64,000 nucleotides of DNA from Thiomicrorhabdus sp965603495. Its GTDB lineage: Bacteria > Pseudomonadota > Gammaproteobacteria > Thiomicrospirales > Thiomicrospiraceae. A program made the translations under genes and the position numbers. The notes under the pieces are model-generated. The model saw nothing but the letters and a program-made list of their open reading frames with translations, had not been told where the DNA came from and made no database searches. Below, piece by piece: positions 6,324 to 15,379 of this stretch. The DNA is taken from positions 192,259 to 256,258 of the forward strand of contig CBFDDF010000003.1 of assembly GCA_965603495.1 (NCBI GenBank), written 5' to 3'. Positions within the stretch are counted from its first letter, which is position 1. Each line of letters starts with the position of its first letter.

Positions 6324-6409
6324 GACGGGAAGCCGAATAAGAAAAAGGATTAAGAATTACGAAGATAAACAGGCTTCTCAACAACATCAGAAATCAGATT
6401 AATAAACTT

Positions 6410-6421
6410 ACCAGGCCTGGT
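6410..6421. repeat. Iterated palindrome, copy 7
   Basis: Symmetric over 16 bp (TTACCAGGCCTGGTAA). It closes module C and lies 80 bases beyond the HEPN gene stop codon. It is the last of the dense accessory-region cluster. Confidence 0.95.
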
Positions 6422-6500
6422 AACAATGGAATTTAATATAATTTTTCTGCTTATTTAGTAAATAAAAAGGTAGTGTCTCCTTTACCTAAAAAATACATTA

Positions 6501-7859
6501 TTACTTTTCTTTAATAGCTGAACCTAAAGCTAGACTATTACCCACCCAGCCTTCTTTTGAAAAATCTTGATAAATTCCTTTATAACCAATGTAATTTAGA
6601 AGCAAAATATTAAAAAGAGTTGTGCATTTAAATACATCATCCAAATATTTCTGGCGAGCTTCTTTGTTATCCTCTAAAACGTCAGAATGAGTTGCTTTAT
6701 TTCTAAGAGAACTCCAGCGGTGAACCAAATCGTTATCAAAAGATATTTCATCCGCTAGATTAAAAAGAGCGTTTCGGGGTGTTACCGATTTAACATGAGC
6801 AAGGCTTGACTCTATTCGTTGCTTTATTTTCTCGCCTATTTGTAGCTGATTAATAAGAGATTTAGCTACTTTTGCTTGTTCAAGCATTTCATCATCAATC
6901 TTGCCACACTCCGCATAATAATGTTTTGTAACACCCTCTATTGAAGTGGTAATAGCTAGTGCCGCATTATCAATCCCCCCCTGCCAAGCACGATTAATTT
7001 TATGCCAATAGCCAAAAAACACATCATGTTCTTTTCCAAACTTTTCCAGGTACCCATTAATAAACTCAGTAAATCTATCGGCTTTAGATGAAGAGCTATA
7101 GCTGATGGGGCTAGGAATTTTAATATTGGAGTTATTTTTTTCAATACTATTAATGGTGACTTTATTTTCATCTTTTAAAGATACTGATGACATTAAAACA
7201 GGACACAACTTTCCGAAAAGAATGCAAAGAGACTCAATCAAAATTTCTTTAAACGAACTAGATAATTTACCAGCGGTAGCTTGTACACTAATAATCATAA
7301 AATCGTTTTTGTCCTTAATTTCAATACAAACATCTTGAATAGTAAATTCAAGAGTATTTAAAACTCTCGTTCCATTGGATAGAACTTCTACTTTATTACA
7401 AGGGATTTTGTAAACTCCAGGTAAAACCAAATAGAATGAAGCATTATCATTAGTTACATCTGTTTTTATATAATGCAGGCTGTTAATGGTAGTTTCAATC
7501 ACCATACCCCTGGTGCGTTGCCATAGAGGAATATTAAAACTTAAAGCAATGTCTTGAGCATGCCATTTTTTGCCTGACATATCCTCAGCGACCATGCTGT
7601 AATAATTATCTTTACTAATGAACCTACCTGATTTTGTATAAGATGAAATAGGATTCTGTTCTTTGTAGAAATTATTAAATGTGTGATACAGCTTTAAATA
7701 GAAACTCCCGTCTTTTTTTTGATAAATGGAGCCCGGCCCCGAATAAACGTTTGGCTCACTTTTAGTTTGTTGAGTTAATGTTATATCTATCAAATCAAGT
7801 ACAAACTTATCAGAAAGTAGCAAGTTCAAATTATCGTCATCTATTTCCAACTTAGCCAC
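6501..7859 (-). CDS. Protein with C-terminal HEPN-like domain, candidate defence gene
   Basis: A 452-residue protein with no signal peptide or membrane segment. The N-terminal ~240 residues look like a beta-rich domain that I do not recognise. The C-terminal ~190 residues are helical and include SLRNKATH, with R386-x4-H391 matching the R-x(4-6)-H motif of HEPN ribonucleases. The layout (unknown N-domain plus C-terminal HEPN) resembles ApeA-type anti-phage abortive-infection proteins, but detailed homology is not shown. The gene is visibly richer in A+T than its neighbours, stands alone and sits at the edge of a mobile-looking region, all consistent with horizontal gain. Defence function is inference. 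Confidence 0.65.
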   Translation of the reverse strand: MAKLEIDDDNLNLLLSDKFVLDLIDITLTQQTKSEPNVYSGPGSIYQKKDGSFYLKLYHTFNNFYKEQNPISSYTKSGRFISKDNYYSMVAEDMSGKKWHAQDIALSFNIPLWQRTRGMVIETTINSLHYIKTDVTNDNASFYLVLPGVYKIPCNKVEVLSNGTRVLNTLEFTIQDVCIEIKDKNDFMIISVQATAGKLSSSFKEILIESLCILFGKLCPVLMSSVSLKDENKVTINSIEKNNSNIKIPSPISYSSSSKADRFTEFINGYLEKFGKEHDVFFGYWHKINRAWQGGIDNAALAITTSIEGVTKHYYAECGKIDDEMLEQAKVAKSLINQLQIGEKIKQRIESSLAHVKSVTPRNALFNLADEISFDNDLVHRWSSLRNKATHSDVLEDNKEARQKYLDDVFKCTTLFNILLLNYIGYKGIYQDFSKEGWVGNSLALGSAIKEK

Positions 7860-7922
7860 CTTAAAAAGTTAATAACATTAAAATGTTATTAATAAAATGC
7901 ATAATCCATTTATAGAAAACTG

Positions 7923-8642
7923 TTATTTCTCAACAACAATCCGAACAAAACGCCCATCACGCTGCGGCGTATTCTCAATGACCGTAAAACCCACCCCTTT
8001 CAACATGTAAATAATATCATCGGCATGATAACGATTGTGTTCTAGGAAATGTTCAAACACATCTTCCATCTCTGCACGCTCAACCACGGTGGTGAACAAC
8101 TGCCCCTCAGGAAACTTATGCTCAAGATACTCGGCCAAAGGTCGTCTGACCAAATCGATAATACAAAAACGTCCACCCGGTTTTAGCCATTTATAGACCG
8201 CTTTAAATAGGTTAATCGGCTGTGGCAGTTCGTGCACCAGCATATTCGCCATGGCGACGGCAACACGTCCGTCTTCGATATTGACTTTCGGTTCATTCAA
8301 ATCGCCTTTGACCATGCGACCATTGTCAGGCAAGACTTCTTGCGCAACTAACATGTAATCTGCGGCATCAATCCCCAGAGCGGAGTTATGCGGATAACGC
8401 AGCGCTAAATCGCTGACGAATTGTCCTGTACCTGCGCCTAAATCCAATAGACAATCGCCATGGCTAATGACCGTGGCCATCTGTTCATTCCAGAACTCCC
8501 AAAAGTCGATATCATGACGACGTTCATAAGTTTGAGTAATCATGTGACGGGCATGCTCACCATTTCCACCGTGGTGTCTTAGAATCTGTTGTTGTGTCTT
8601 TTCCATCGCGATTTTCTCCTCTGCTGAAAGCCAAGTTTTCAC
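7923..8642 (-). CDS. Class I SAM-dependent methyltransferase
   Basis: A 239-residue Rossmann-fold methyltransferase. SAM-binding motif I is LLDLGAGTGQFVSDLA (about residues 61-76), followed by the acidic end of strand 2 (ALGIDAADYM) and KGDLNEP. The catalytic face carries ANMLVHELPQPINLFK and the motif WLKPGGRFCIIDLVRR, typical of the UbiE/Methyltransf_11-25 type. The substrate cannot be read. It is preceded by its own gap and followed at 60 bases by the HEPN gene, from which it differs in composition. It lies downstream of the AddAB-like pair on the same strand but 73 bases apart, so co-transcription is possible. Confidence 0.88.
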   Translation of the reverse strand: MKTWLSAEEKIAMEKTQQQILRHHGGNGEHARHMITQTYERRHDIDFWEFWNEQMATVISHGDCLLDLGAGTGQFVSDLALRYPHNSALGIDAADYMLVAQEVLPDNGRMVKGDLNEPKVNIEDGRVAVAMANMLVHELPQPINLFKAVYKWLKPGGRFCIIDLVRRPLAEYLEHKFPEGQLFTTVVERAEMEDVFEHFLEHNRYHADDIIYMLKGVGFTVIENTPQRDGRFVRIVVEK

Positions 8643-8715
8643 AGGTTTATATCTGTCTGTTTGGCTTTCATTCTAATCTAAAAATGTGTTCGAACCATGA
8701 CTACCGTGGCTAAAC

Positions 8716-11700
8716 TTAATTCAGTTCAACCCATTGATCGATATAACTAAAATAGAGCACCCACTTTTGCGGACGGTCTTCCAGTTCTGCAAACAATCGA
8801 CCATAGCGTTCTAATTGCGGCTGATAATACTCCACTTGCTGTTGGATAAACTCACCCAAGGCTTTCTTATCATCGACCTTGCCTTGATAGAGACTGGTTT
8901 TATAATCCACAATCCAGCGCACGCCAGCTTCATCGACAAAAGTTCTATCGATAATATGATTACTGACGAGACCGCCCTCTTCCAAAGCCGTCAGTGGTTG
9001 TTCCGTTTGTGATTCGATAAACGTACTGCCGAGCGCCCAACGCAATAATGGATTGCCTATGGCGTTGGCCAAAGAACGTTCGGTACGGCGTAGTGCTTCG
9101 TCTAATTCGCGCTCTTTTAAACCTTGCTGGCCTAACCACTGTTGGTAGAAAGGTAGACGTTGAGCCAGACGTTTCGCATCCCAAGTTGCAATGCCTTCGT
9201 CGACCATCTGCTCTAATACCGCATGCACTAAATTACCCACCGAGGTATTGAGAAGCGCTTGTCGGCTGGTAAAAAGATCATCCGTTTGCTGTGGTGTTTT
9301 ACCCACAGTGACATCGGTCACCTCGATTACATCAGTCATATTGGTCAACGTAATGCCGTCTTCGCTTGCCTGCTTAACGGCCTCGGCACCTTGTTGAAAC
9401 AGACTCGTGAATCCTTTTCTTAACAGCGGTAATCGGCTGACTTTTGGCCAAGGGGATTTCTGTTGGCTTTCATCTAACTCGACAAACTCATGACTGTGCA
9501 GTAGTTGCGTAAAGGTTAAATTCACACACGGCCACAAGGCCTCCAACATACTGCTTTTCACCGGGTTAATCACCACTTCAATATCCTCGGGTTCTTTGAC
9601 GGTAATTTGCCCAAATAGATAGAGTTTTTGCTTGGCTCGGGTGGCGGCGACATACAACAGACGACCAAGCTCATAATTCTGCTTTTCCAATTCAAAGCGT
9701 TTCAACAACTGGCTTAACCGTGATACGCCCTGGCCCTTTTTGGTAATCGGCGCAATCACTAACTTTTCAGCGGATCTGCCTGACAACGCTGAACCGTTTT
9801 CATCCGCCATAAACTGGAACCATGAAACCAGCTCGGTATCATCGCCACGCGGCTTGCGACCCAGGCCTGGTAGGATGACAGTATCAAATTCCAAGCCTTT
9901 AGATTTGTGCATGGTCATCAGTTCAATACGTTGACTCTCTGGCGAACTATCGGCTCGGGCAAACAATGCATCCATCATGATTTCGAGTTGCTTAAAGTCT
10001 AACACTTCGCCATCAAACTCCGCCAAGGTGTGGCAAAAAACCTCGACATTTTCCAATGCCAAATGTGCTTCAACCGACTGCGGGCCATCCAATTGAATCC
10101 AGCACTCTCTGACCAAGGTTGAGAAAGGCAGACTGCCTAAACGAGATAAGGTCTGCTGCAAGACGGGAATTACATGCAGTAACCGTTGCACCCCTTCCTC
10201 TGAAAGCTGTTTTTCGGCCAGGGTTTCTTGAAATGACGAGGCCTGGTCGTTTGCTAACTTTGGATGCGAACCTTTGTCTAAGGCTGATATTGGATAGGTT
10301 AAACACGACCAAACGGACTGATAAGGCCAGTTACCCATCACCGCAAACAGATCATTCAGTGACAGCCCAACCAAAGGCGAACGCAACAACGCAATCCACG
10401 CCGCGCGGTCAGACAGATGCAATAGCGCACGGCTTAAAGCCAAACTATCCTGTACTTCTTGACGTTCGTTCAAGGCTTCCAGATCAACCGCTCTAAAGCC
10501 AATGCCGGCTTGCTTCAATAAACGGGCAATGCCCATTAAACTGGAACGCGAACGCCCCAATAAAGCGATGCTTTTGCCATCACCTTCGCTCAGTTCCGAG
10601 AGGCGCTGTTGAATCAAGGCCACGATTTCATCGGCCTCTTCTTCATGCGAACGATTGACCGCCCAAAAGCTATGTACTGCGGGTGCTTTATCCGTTGAAA
10701 AGGCAACCGAGTCACTGTAAGTCACCGCACCCTTTTCGATATTATTGGCTTTCGGCAGGATTTTGCTGAAGTTTTGATTGACCCAATCGACCACACCCTG
10801 ACTAGAACGGAAGTTGACCTTGAGGTTGAGCGGTGTCAAATTGACTTCACCGACCTTACCTTGCCAAACTTTAAGGAAGTTACCGACTTCCGCTTCACGG
10901 AAACGGTAAATTGATTGCATCGGATCACCGACGATAAACAAGGTGCGACCATCGCCGGGTTGCCAACCCGCAATCAATTTGCGTATCAATGAAAACTGCT
11001 CACTACTGGTATCTTGAAACTCATCGACCAGCAGATGCTTGACTTGATAATCTAACTGTTGCGCCAAGTCGGTCGGTTCTAATTCATCACCTAATGCCTG
11101 ACTGGCCGCTTGGGCGATCTCGATAAAATCGGCTTGTCCGCTCGATTGAAAAACCACCTTCAAATAGGCAGAGGAGACTCTTAACAACTGGATCAACCGC
11201 TGTAGATCCAACCATTGGTCATCACTGTAATGCGGTTCTGGCAGCTCCTTTAAAATCGCTAAGCTGTCTAAAACGTCTTTCGACTGACTGCCTTCTCGCA
11301 AACCCGCTAAGATATTTAGAAACTGGTCTTTACGCTCTTTGGCTTCGCCCTTGCCCGCCGGGAAACCATTTTTTTTGTTAACGGTCTTGCGAATGCCTTT
11401 TGAGTCTTTGGTGATTAACCAATCCGCCAAGCGCTGCCAAGCCTGAATATCAGACAGAGAATCGCTCAAAGGCCAGGCACCACACAAGATCTCTAACTCT
11501 GGCTGATCCTTTTGCATCGCATACTCCGCCACCTGGCAGGCTTCCTCCAACAGCGGTCGAACATGACTTAACATAGCGACTTGTTGCTTAAGCTCATCTA
11601 AGACAATGGTCTCTAAAGCGGACTCTAGAGTGGCTCGAGAATCGTCACCGTTTAGGCGTAATAGATTGCCCATCCATTGGTCACGTTTTTTCAGCATGTT

Positions 11701-12402
11701 CATCAACAGGCTTTCAGCGCGGTTAAAGCGGCCATTCACTAAACCTAATAGACGCGCGACTGCTTCTTCTAACGCAGGCGTTTTTAAGGTTAAGTGCACC
11801 GCTTCTTTATAGGATGAATCCACATTATGCGAAATCTGCGACGGCGCCCCCATTTTGGATAACAATGGCATTTGACCGACTAAGTAGCTGTTCAAACCAT
11901 CGATGGTTTTGATGCGCAGACGGTTAGGGTTTTGCAGTAATGACCAGGCCTGGTGGTTATTTTGTTGCAAGGCACTTTTGGCCAATTGCCAGGTATTAAA
12001 GTCGTTTAAAGTGGCGCTTTCGGGCAGTTCGGTCAATAGCCCCATTTTTAACGCGCCCATAATACGGTCACGCATCTCGGCGGCGGCTTTTTTGGTAAAG
12101 GTCATCGCCACGATCTGTTCAGGTTGTTCGACTTGCGACAACAGGGCTAAAAAGCGCTGCGTCAAAAGAGCCGTTTTACCCGAACCCGCAGGTGCTTGCA
12201 CAATAAAAGAGCTAAACGGATTAATGGCTTCAAATCGGGCAAGACCATCAGTCAAGTTAGTATCTTGTTGAACGCCGAACAGTTCGGCCACGCCGGGGCG
12301 ATCTTCAGTTTGAAAAGAAGGAGTGGATTGATCGTAAGATTGATCGTGTTCTTGCTCGGCAAACAAATCTAGGTTGGTTTTTTCTGTCGGTGTGTTTGAC
12401 AT
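8716..12402 (-). CDS. addA: AddA/RecB-like UvrD-family helicase-nuclease
   Basis: A 1228-residue ATP-dependent helicase/exonuclease subunit for double-strand break repair. Walker A is APAGSGKT (residues 70-77), Walker B and motif II are DEFQDTSSEQ, motif III is FIVGDPMQSIYRFREAE, and later motifs include LMTMHKSKGLEFDTV and LLYVAATRAKQKLY, all of the UvrD/RecB superfamily. The C-terminal PD-(D/E)xK nuclease domain shows IDRTFVDE...IVDYKTS. Two bases separate it from the upstream AddB-like gene, so the two form one operon and probably one enzyme. It contains one perfect palindrome and two one-mismatch copies. The partner is of the TIGR03623 type rather than RecC, so AddA is the better name. 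Confidence 0.9.
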   Translation of the reverse strand: MSNTPTEKTNLDLFAEQEHDQSYDQSTPSFQTEDRPGVAELFGVQQDTNLTDGLARFEAINPFSSFIVQAPAGSGKTALLTQRFLALLSQVEQPEQIVAMTFTKKAAAEMRDRIMGALKMGLLTELPESATLNDFNTWQLAKSALQQNNHQAWSLLQNPNRLRIKTIDGLNSYLVGQMPLLSKMGAPSQISHNVDSSYKEAVHLTLKTPALEEAVARLLGLVNGRFNRAESLLMNMLKKRDQWMGNLLRLNGDDSRATLESALETIVLDELKQQVAMLSHVRPLLEEACQVAEYAMQKDQPELEILCGAWPLSDSLSDIQAWQRLADWLITKDSKGIRKTVNKKNGFPAGKGEAKERKDQFLNILAGLREGSQSKDVLDSLAILKELPEPHYSDDQWLDLQRLIQLLRVSSAYLKVVFQSSGQADFIEIAQAASQALGDELEPTDLAQQLDYQVKHLLVDEFQDTSSEQFSLIRKLIAGWQPGDGRTLFIVGDPMQSIYRFREAEVGNFLKVWQGKVGEVNLTPLNLKVNFRSSQGVVDWVNQNFSKILPKANNIEKGAVTYSDSVAFSTDKAPAVHSFWAVNRSHEEEADEIVALIQQRLSELSEGDGKSIALLGRSRSSLMGIARLLKQAGIGFRAVDLEALNERQEVQDSLALSRALLHLSDRAAWIALLRSPLVGLSLNDLFAVMGNWPYQSVWSCLTYPISALDKGSHPKLANDQASSFQETLAEKQLSEEGVQRLLHVIPVLQQTLSRLGSLPFSTLVRECWIQLDGPQSVEAHLALENVEVFCHTLAEFDGEVLDFKQLEIMMDALFARADSSPESQRIELMTMHKSKGLEFDTVILPGLGRKPRGDDTELVSWFQFMADENGSALSGRSAEKLVIAPITKKGQGVSRLSQLLKRFELEKQNYELGRLLYVAATRAKQKLYLFGQITVKEPEDIEVVINPVKSSMLEALWPCVNLTFTQLLHSHEFVELDESQQKSPWPKVSRLPLLRKGFTSLFQQGAEAVKQASEDGITLTNMTDVIEVTDVTVGKTPQQTDDLFTSRQALLNTSVGNLVHAVLEQMVDEGIATWDAKRLAQRLPFYQQWLGQQGLKERELDEALRRTERSLANAIGNPLLRWALGSTFIESQTEQPLTALEEGGLVSNHIIDRTFVDEAGVRWIVDYKTSLYQGKVDDKKALGEFIQQQVEYYQPQLERYGRLFAELEDRPQKWVLYFSYIDQWVELN
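9860..9871. repeat. One-mismatch copy of the iterated palindrome
   Basis: CCCAGGCCTGGT inside the AddA-like gene; the 10-bp core CCAGGCCTGG is intact and the first base differs. Read on the gene strand it encodes part of LPGLGRK. Confidence 0.8.
10236..10247. repeat. One-mismatch copy of the iterated palindrome
   Basis: ACGAGGCCTGGT inside the AddA-like gene, differing at one position, in a part of the protein reading NDQASSFQ. Confidence 0.75.
11943..11954. repeat. Iterated palindrome, copy 8 (inside the AddA-like gene)
   Basis: Perfect copy in the N-terminal third of the gene, encoding His-Gln-Ala-Trp-Ser in the reading frame. Confidence 0.95.
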
Positions 12403-12404
12403 GA

Positions 12405-15233
12405 TTAAGCCCCCCCTTGTAATGCATAGTGATTACTATCATCTTCATCGCTGAAACGTTGCTGTTGCTTCATTTCTGGCAGGCGCAACGCCAACTTACA
12501 ATTGGCATATTGAATATCGGTCTCTTTATCAAATGCCATCTCGGCACAACCCAGTTGAATATCACTGGCCAGGTCGGAAACTTGCTGTCTTAGATGGCCT
12601 AAAAAATGCACCCAGGTGGTTTCATAATATTCATGGCCTTCCTTTTCAGCCATTTTGGAAAATACCTTAATTGAGTAGGGATCTTTATAGAGCACGTCAT
12701 CCTCTGCGGTTATGGCACTGATCTTGACCCCATCGTCCGAATGCAACAGACCATAACCAATCCCAGAAATCTCATCACTTACCGCATGTAAATACACCGC
12801 CAACTGGGGCGCTTTGGTAGGCGTTTTTAACAGATCACTGATACCGGCTTTACCGGTCTTATAATCAATAATGACCTTTTCGCCCGCCACCAGATCGATT
12901 CGGTCGATAATCACGCTGAACTCAATGCCCGCCAGGGTGATTTGGTGGGGTTCTTCTCTGCCGACCACTTCAAAACTCGACCGAGTTTTCTCAAGTTCTA
13001 GCCATTGTAGACAGAGCTCTAGAATTCGGGCTTGTTCCAGTTCTAAATAGGCGTTTTCAATGGTGCCCTGGAGCTCTGCAAAACTTTGGGTAATGTGATT
13101 TTGCAGACGTTCTGCCAATTCGTCATCCGTTAACAATAACATCGCATTCTGGGTTTTGGTCTCTTGCCAAAAATGCTCCAAAACCGCATGCACCAAGGTG
13201 CCCTGATTGGTATTTTGCAAGCCCTCTTCGACGCTCTGCAATCCATATTTACCACCCAAGCGATAATCCATAAAGGCCATTAATGGACACTGACTTTGCG
13301 CCTGCAAAATACCCGTTCCCCCAGGGGCTTTTGAGCCTTCGGGTACTTGTGGGCCTTTGGTATCGAGCACCCATTCAATCGGCTGTTCGGCATCGCGTAA
13401 TAAAAAGACCTGCTCTGCTAATGAACGATAATTTAGCGGAGTGTAAGGTGGTAAATCTATCTCTTGCAAGACCTGTAATTCATCACGACGGACATAAATT
13501 AGCGGACTGGCTAATAACTCGGCATCACCTTTATGTTGCGCATAACTCCAAACCAGCGCCGGAGCACATTCGGCTAAACGTTCAGTCACTTGCAAGGCGT
13601 AATCTAATTCACGTTTTGCATCGCAACGCGGTGAACGCTGTTCTCTCTGTAAGGCCATCGGTAAAAAAGGATTGGGATTGGGCATTCTGGGCCAGGCTTC
13701 ATCGGTTAACCCCATGACCCACAAGGCATCAAATTGTTGACCACCGGCCTCCAGCATTCCCATAATCTGAATGGGTTGCAGACCTTTACTTTGCGATTGG
13801 TGCAGTTGTTCTGACAGAAAACGTCTAAACAGTGATAACCAAGCAGAGACCGACTGCTTGCCAACCATTTCAGTGACCATTGAAAAATTGGTGACAGCGG
13901 ATTCAAACGCCGTTTTTTGTTGGTATTCATCACTGTTTAAGGTTCTGCTACCTGGCCAGTTTATCAACTGTAAAACATCCCAGGTGGCTTGAATGAACTC
14001 CGTTAGGCTCAACTTAGCAGGCAGTTCGAGTTCCGCTTGTTGGCGTAAACTTTGTAATAACGCTCTAGGTAAGGCTTTGGCTGACTCGGTCTCCAATAGA
14101 CTCGGCCAAGCAAAGTTAGACCACTGTAAACGCCTAAAACCTGCATCCGCTTGTTGGCATTGCACAAAACTGCCCTGACTATAAGGCGAGATTAACCACT
14201 GACTCCAGTCGGCATAGGTACAAGGCTTTTGAGGGCGTAAAAACAACTGTAAACTTAACCAGGCATTTTGCACCAATGGCAAAGTCAGTAGCGACTCCCC
14301 TAGTGACAAGTTATAAAACGGCGGCGTCGTCCGCGTACTGCTGAGGGCTTGCAAACCTTGTAGGCTCAGTTGCTCATCCAAACACTGGCTTAAAGCCACT
14401 TTATAATCGGCTAGATTTGGCGATACCACGCCAATTTTAATTTCATGCTCCGGTTTGACCAAAGACAATGTTTGCCATTGTTGAACACACCATAAGGCCA
14501 CTTGCTGCACTTCATCTTGCGCGTCTAAAGCGCTGTACAGGCTCTGGCTGGATTGATGTAAATCTGAATCCATACTCTCTTCAGTCACCTGACACCCTAA
14601 GGATTCTACAGCCGCTTGCCACTGGGTGATTAACGGGGCTATTTCATCAAAACCATGCAAACAAAAGGCATCCGGCAGATTACCTTTACCCATCTGCAAC
14701 CACTGCAAACGCTGTTGCTGTGCCAGGACATCATCCTGCCAATTATTGGCTGTTAACTTTTTGAGATAACGTGACTGACAGCTTTTGAATAATAACGTCT
14801 CATTCGAGTGAAACGATGTTTCCAACCAACCCTCTGGAAACCAAGATTGCGCAAGTGACCAGGCCTGGTAGAGTTGTTTGGCCGTACTCGAGACATTGAG
14901 TAAGGCAATGCTTTGAATGCTATGATTTGTATGGCTATCGCCCTCCTGAGAAGCTTCACCCAAGTTGCTTAAAGCCGTTTCGCGCGACTCTAACTCTTCT
15001 TGCAATACTTGCTCCCACAACCACTGCGCTTCAAAGCCACTGAGCACTTTGCTCGGCAGCTCATCCATCGATAATTCGCCGCGTAGTAAGCAGCCCTCTT
15101 GCCACAAAGACCACCACTGGCTAAAGGTCATGATCTCTGGCGTTTGAATCACCGAATGGCTTTGCTGTTGTATGGCTTGTTGCTTAAGCGTGCTACTTAA
15201 ACGGCTGTTGGCAGTGATATGAATGATTTTCAT
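12405..15233 (-). CDS. addB: AddB-like PD-(D/E)xK nuclease subunit (TIGR03623 type)
   Basis: A 942-residue protein that pairs with the AddA-like helicase-nuclease. The N-terminus (ITANSRLSSTLKQQ) and the block LWVMGLTDEAWPRMPNPNPFLP (about residues 505-526) match the family of probable DNA repair proteins TIGR03623, which are AddB-like with an inactive helicase core. The C-terminal nuclease domain shows VIIDRIDLV and VIIDYKTGKAG, giving the D...DxK residues. Cysteines near the nuclease (QCPLMAFMDYRLG and late YANCK) recall the AddB iron-sulfur cluster, but the usual closing CxxC is not complete, so the cluster may be absent. It would act with its partner in processing DNA ends. It contains one perfect palindrome. 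Confidence 0.85.
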   Translation of the reverse strand: MKIIHITANSRLSSTLKQQAIQQQSHSVIQTPEIMTFSQWWSLWQEGCLLRGELSMDELPSKVLSGFEAQWLWEQVLQEELESRETALSNLGEASQEGDSHTNHSIQSIALLNVSSTAKQLYQAWSLAQSWFPEGWLETSFHSNETLLFKSCQSRYLKKLTANNWQDDVLAQQQRLQWLQMGKGNLPDAFCLHGFDEIAPLITQWQAAVESLGCQVTEESMDSDLHQSSQSLYSALDAQDEVQQVALWCVQQWQTLSLVKPEHEIKIGVVSPNLADYKVALSQCLDEQLSLQGLQALSSTRTTPPFYNLSLGESLLTLPLVQNAWLSLQLFLRPQKPCTYADWSQWLISPYSQGSFVQCQQADAGFRRLQWSNFAWPSLLETESAKALPRALLQSLRQQAELELPAKLSLTEFIQATWDVLQLINWPGSRTLNSDEYQQKTAFESAVTNFSMVTEMVGKQSVSAWLSLFRRFLSEQLHQSQSKGLQPIQIMGMLEAGGQQFDALWVMGLTDEAWPRMPNPNPFLPMALQREQRSPRCDAKRELDYALQVTERLAECAPALVWSYAQHKGDAELLASPLIYVRRDELQVLQEIDLPPYTPLNYRSLAEQVFLLRDAEQPIEWVLDTKGPQVPEGSKAPGGTGILQAQSQCPLMAFMDYRLGGKYGLQSVEEGLQNTNQGTLVHAVLEHFWQETKTQNAMLLLTDDELAERLQNHITQSFAELQGTIENAYLELEQARILELCLQWLELEKTRSSFEVVGREEPHQITLAGIEFSVIIDRIDLVAGEKVIIDYKTGKAGISDLLKTPTKAPQLAVYLHAVSDEISGIGYGLLHSDDGVKISAITAEDDVLYKDPYSIKVFSKMAEKEGHEYYETTWVHFLGHLRQQVSDLASDIQLGCAEMAFDKETDIQYANCKLALRLPEMKQQQRFSDEDDSNHYALQGGA
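14858..14869. repeat. Iterated palindrome, copy 9 (inside the AddB-like gene)
   Basis: Perfect copy encoding Tyr-Gln-Ala-Trp-Ser on the gene strand, near residue 123 of the AddB-like protein. Confidence 0.95.
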
Positions 15234-15379
15234 CGAACTCGCTTCTTAAGAAAAGGGCTTATATACATTTTACAGACGGCTTAAGCCGTTGCTTTAGTAC
15301 TTGTTAAGAACTGACCATTATGGCAAATATTCAAGGACATATGGGGGTAAACACGGGCAAATAAATACGCGGTGATAAA

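Larger units (their letters stand above)
6148..6394 (-). repeat. Non-coding module C, inverted and diverged relative of A and B
   Basis: Read on the minus strand this stretch follows the order of module B: CTGATG...TTGAGAAGCCT, GGCTTCCCGTCACT, hairpin 1 (6300-6323), hairpin 2 (6205-6245) with the conserved loop ACTCGCGTGCCGCTCA, then GATTGCTT and AAAAGGGGAGG. It is clearly diverged outside those blocks, so it is an older copy or an independent arrival. Palindrome copies 6 and 7 lie on its two sides. Confidence 0.75.
5482..6500. other. About 1 kb non-coding stretch with two palindrome-bounded modules
   Basis: No gene here is convincing. Bases 5545-5562 include the inverted repeat TTGTTTA-ACA-TAAACAA followed by CGTTAGGAG, close to an attC core. 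A 74-codon frame at 5573-5797 runs into the repeated module and matches nothing I know; its first half could be a gene remnant. Then come module B (5735-6098) and the inverted module C (about 6148-6394), each ending at or beside a perfect palindrome. The last 80 bases before the HEPN stop codon are A+T-rich. Confidence 0.6.

Noticed and set aside
3681..6394. Possibility that modules A-C are an insertion sequence
   Set aside because: No transposase frame, no IS-type terminal inverted repeats and no target-site duplication were seen. The ends fall at the iterated palindrome instead.
11943..14869. Palindrome as a Chi site for the AddAB-like enzyme
   Set aside because: Known Chi sites are short, directional and strand-biased. 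A perfect palindrome of 12 bp has no direction, so this is unlikely to be Chi.
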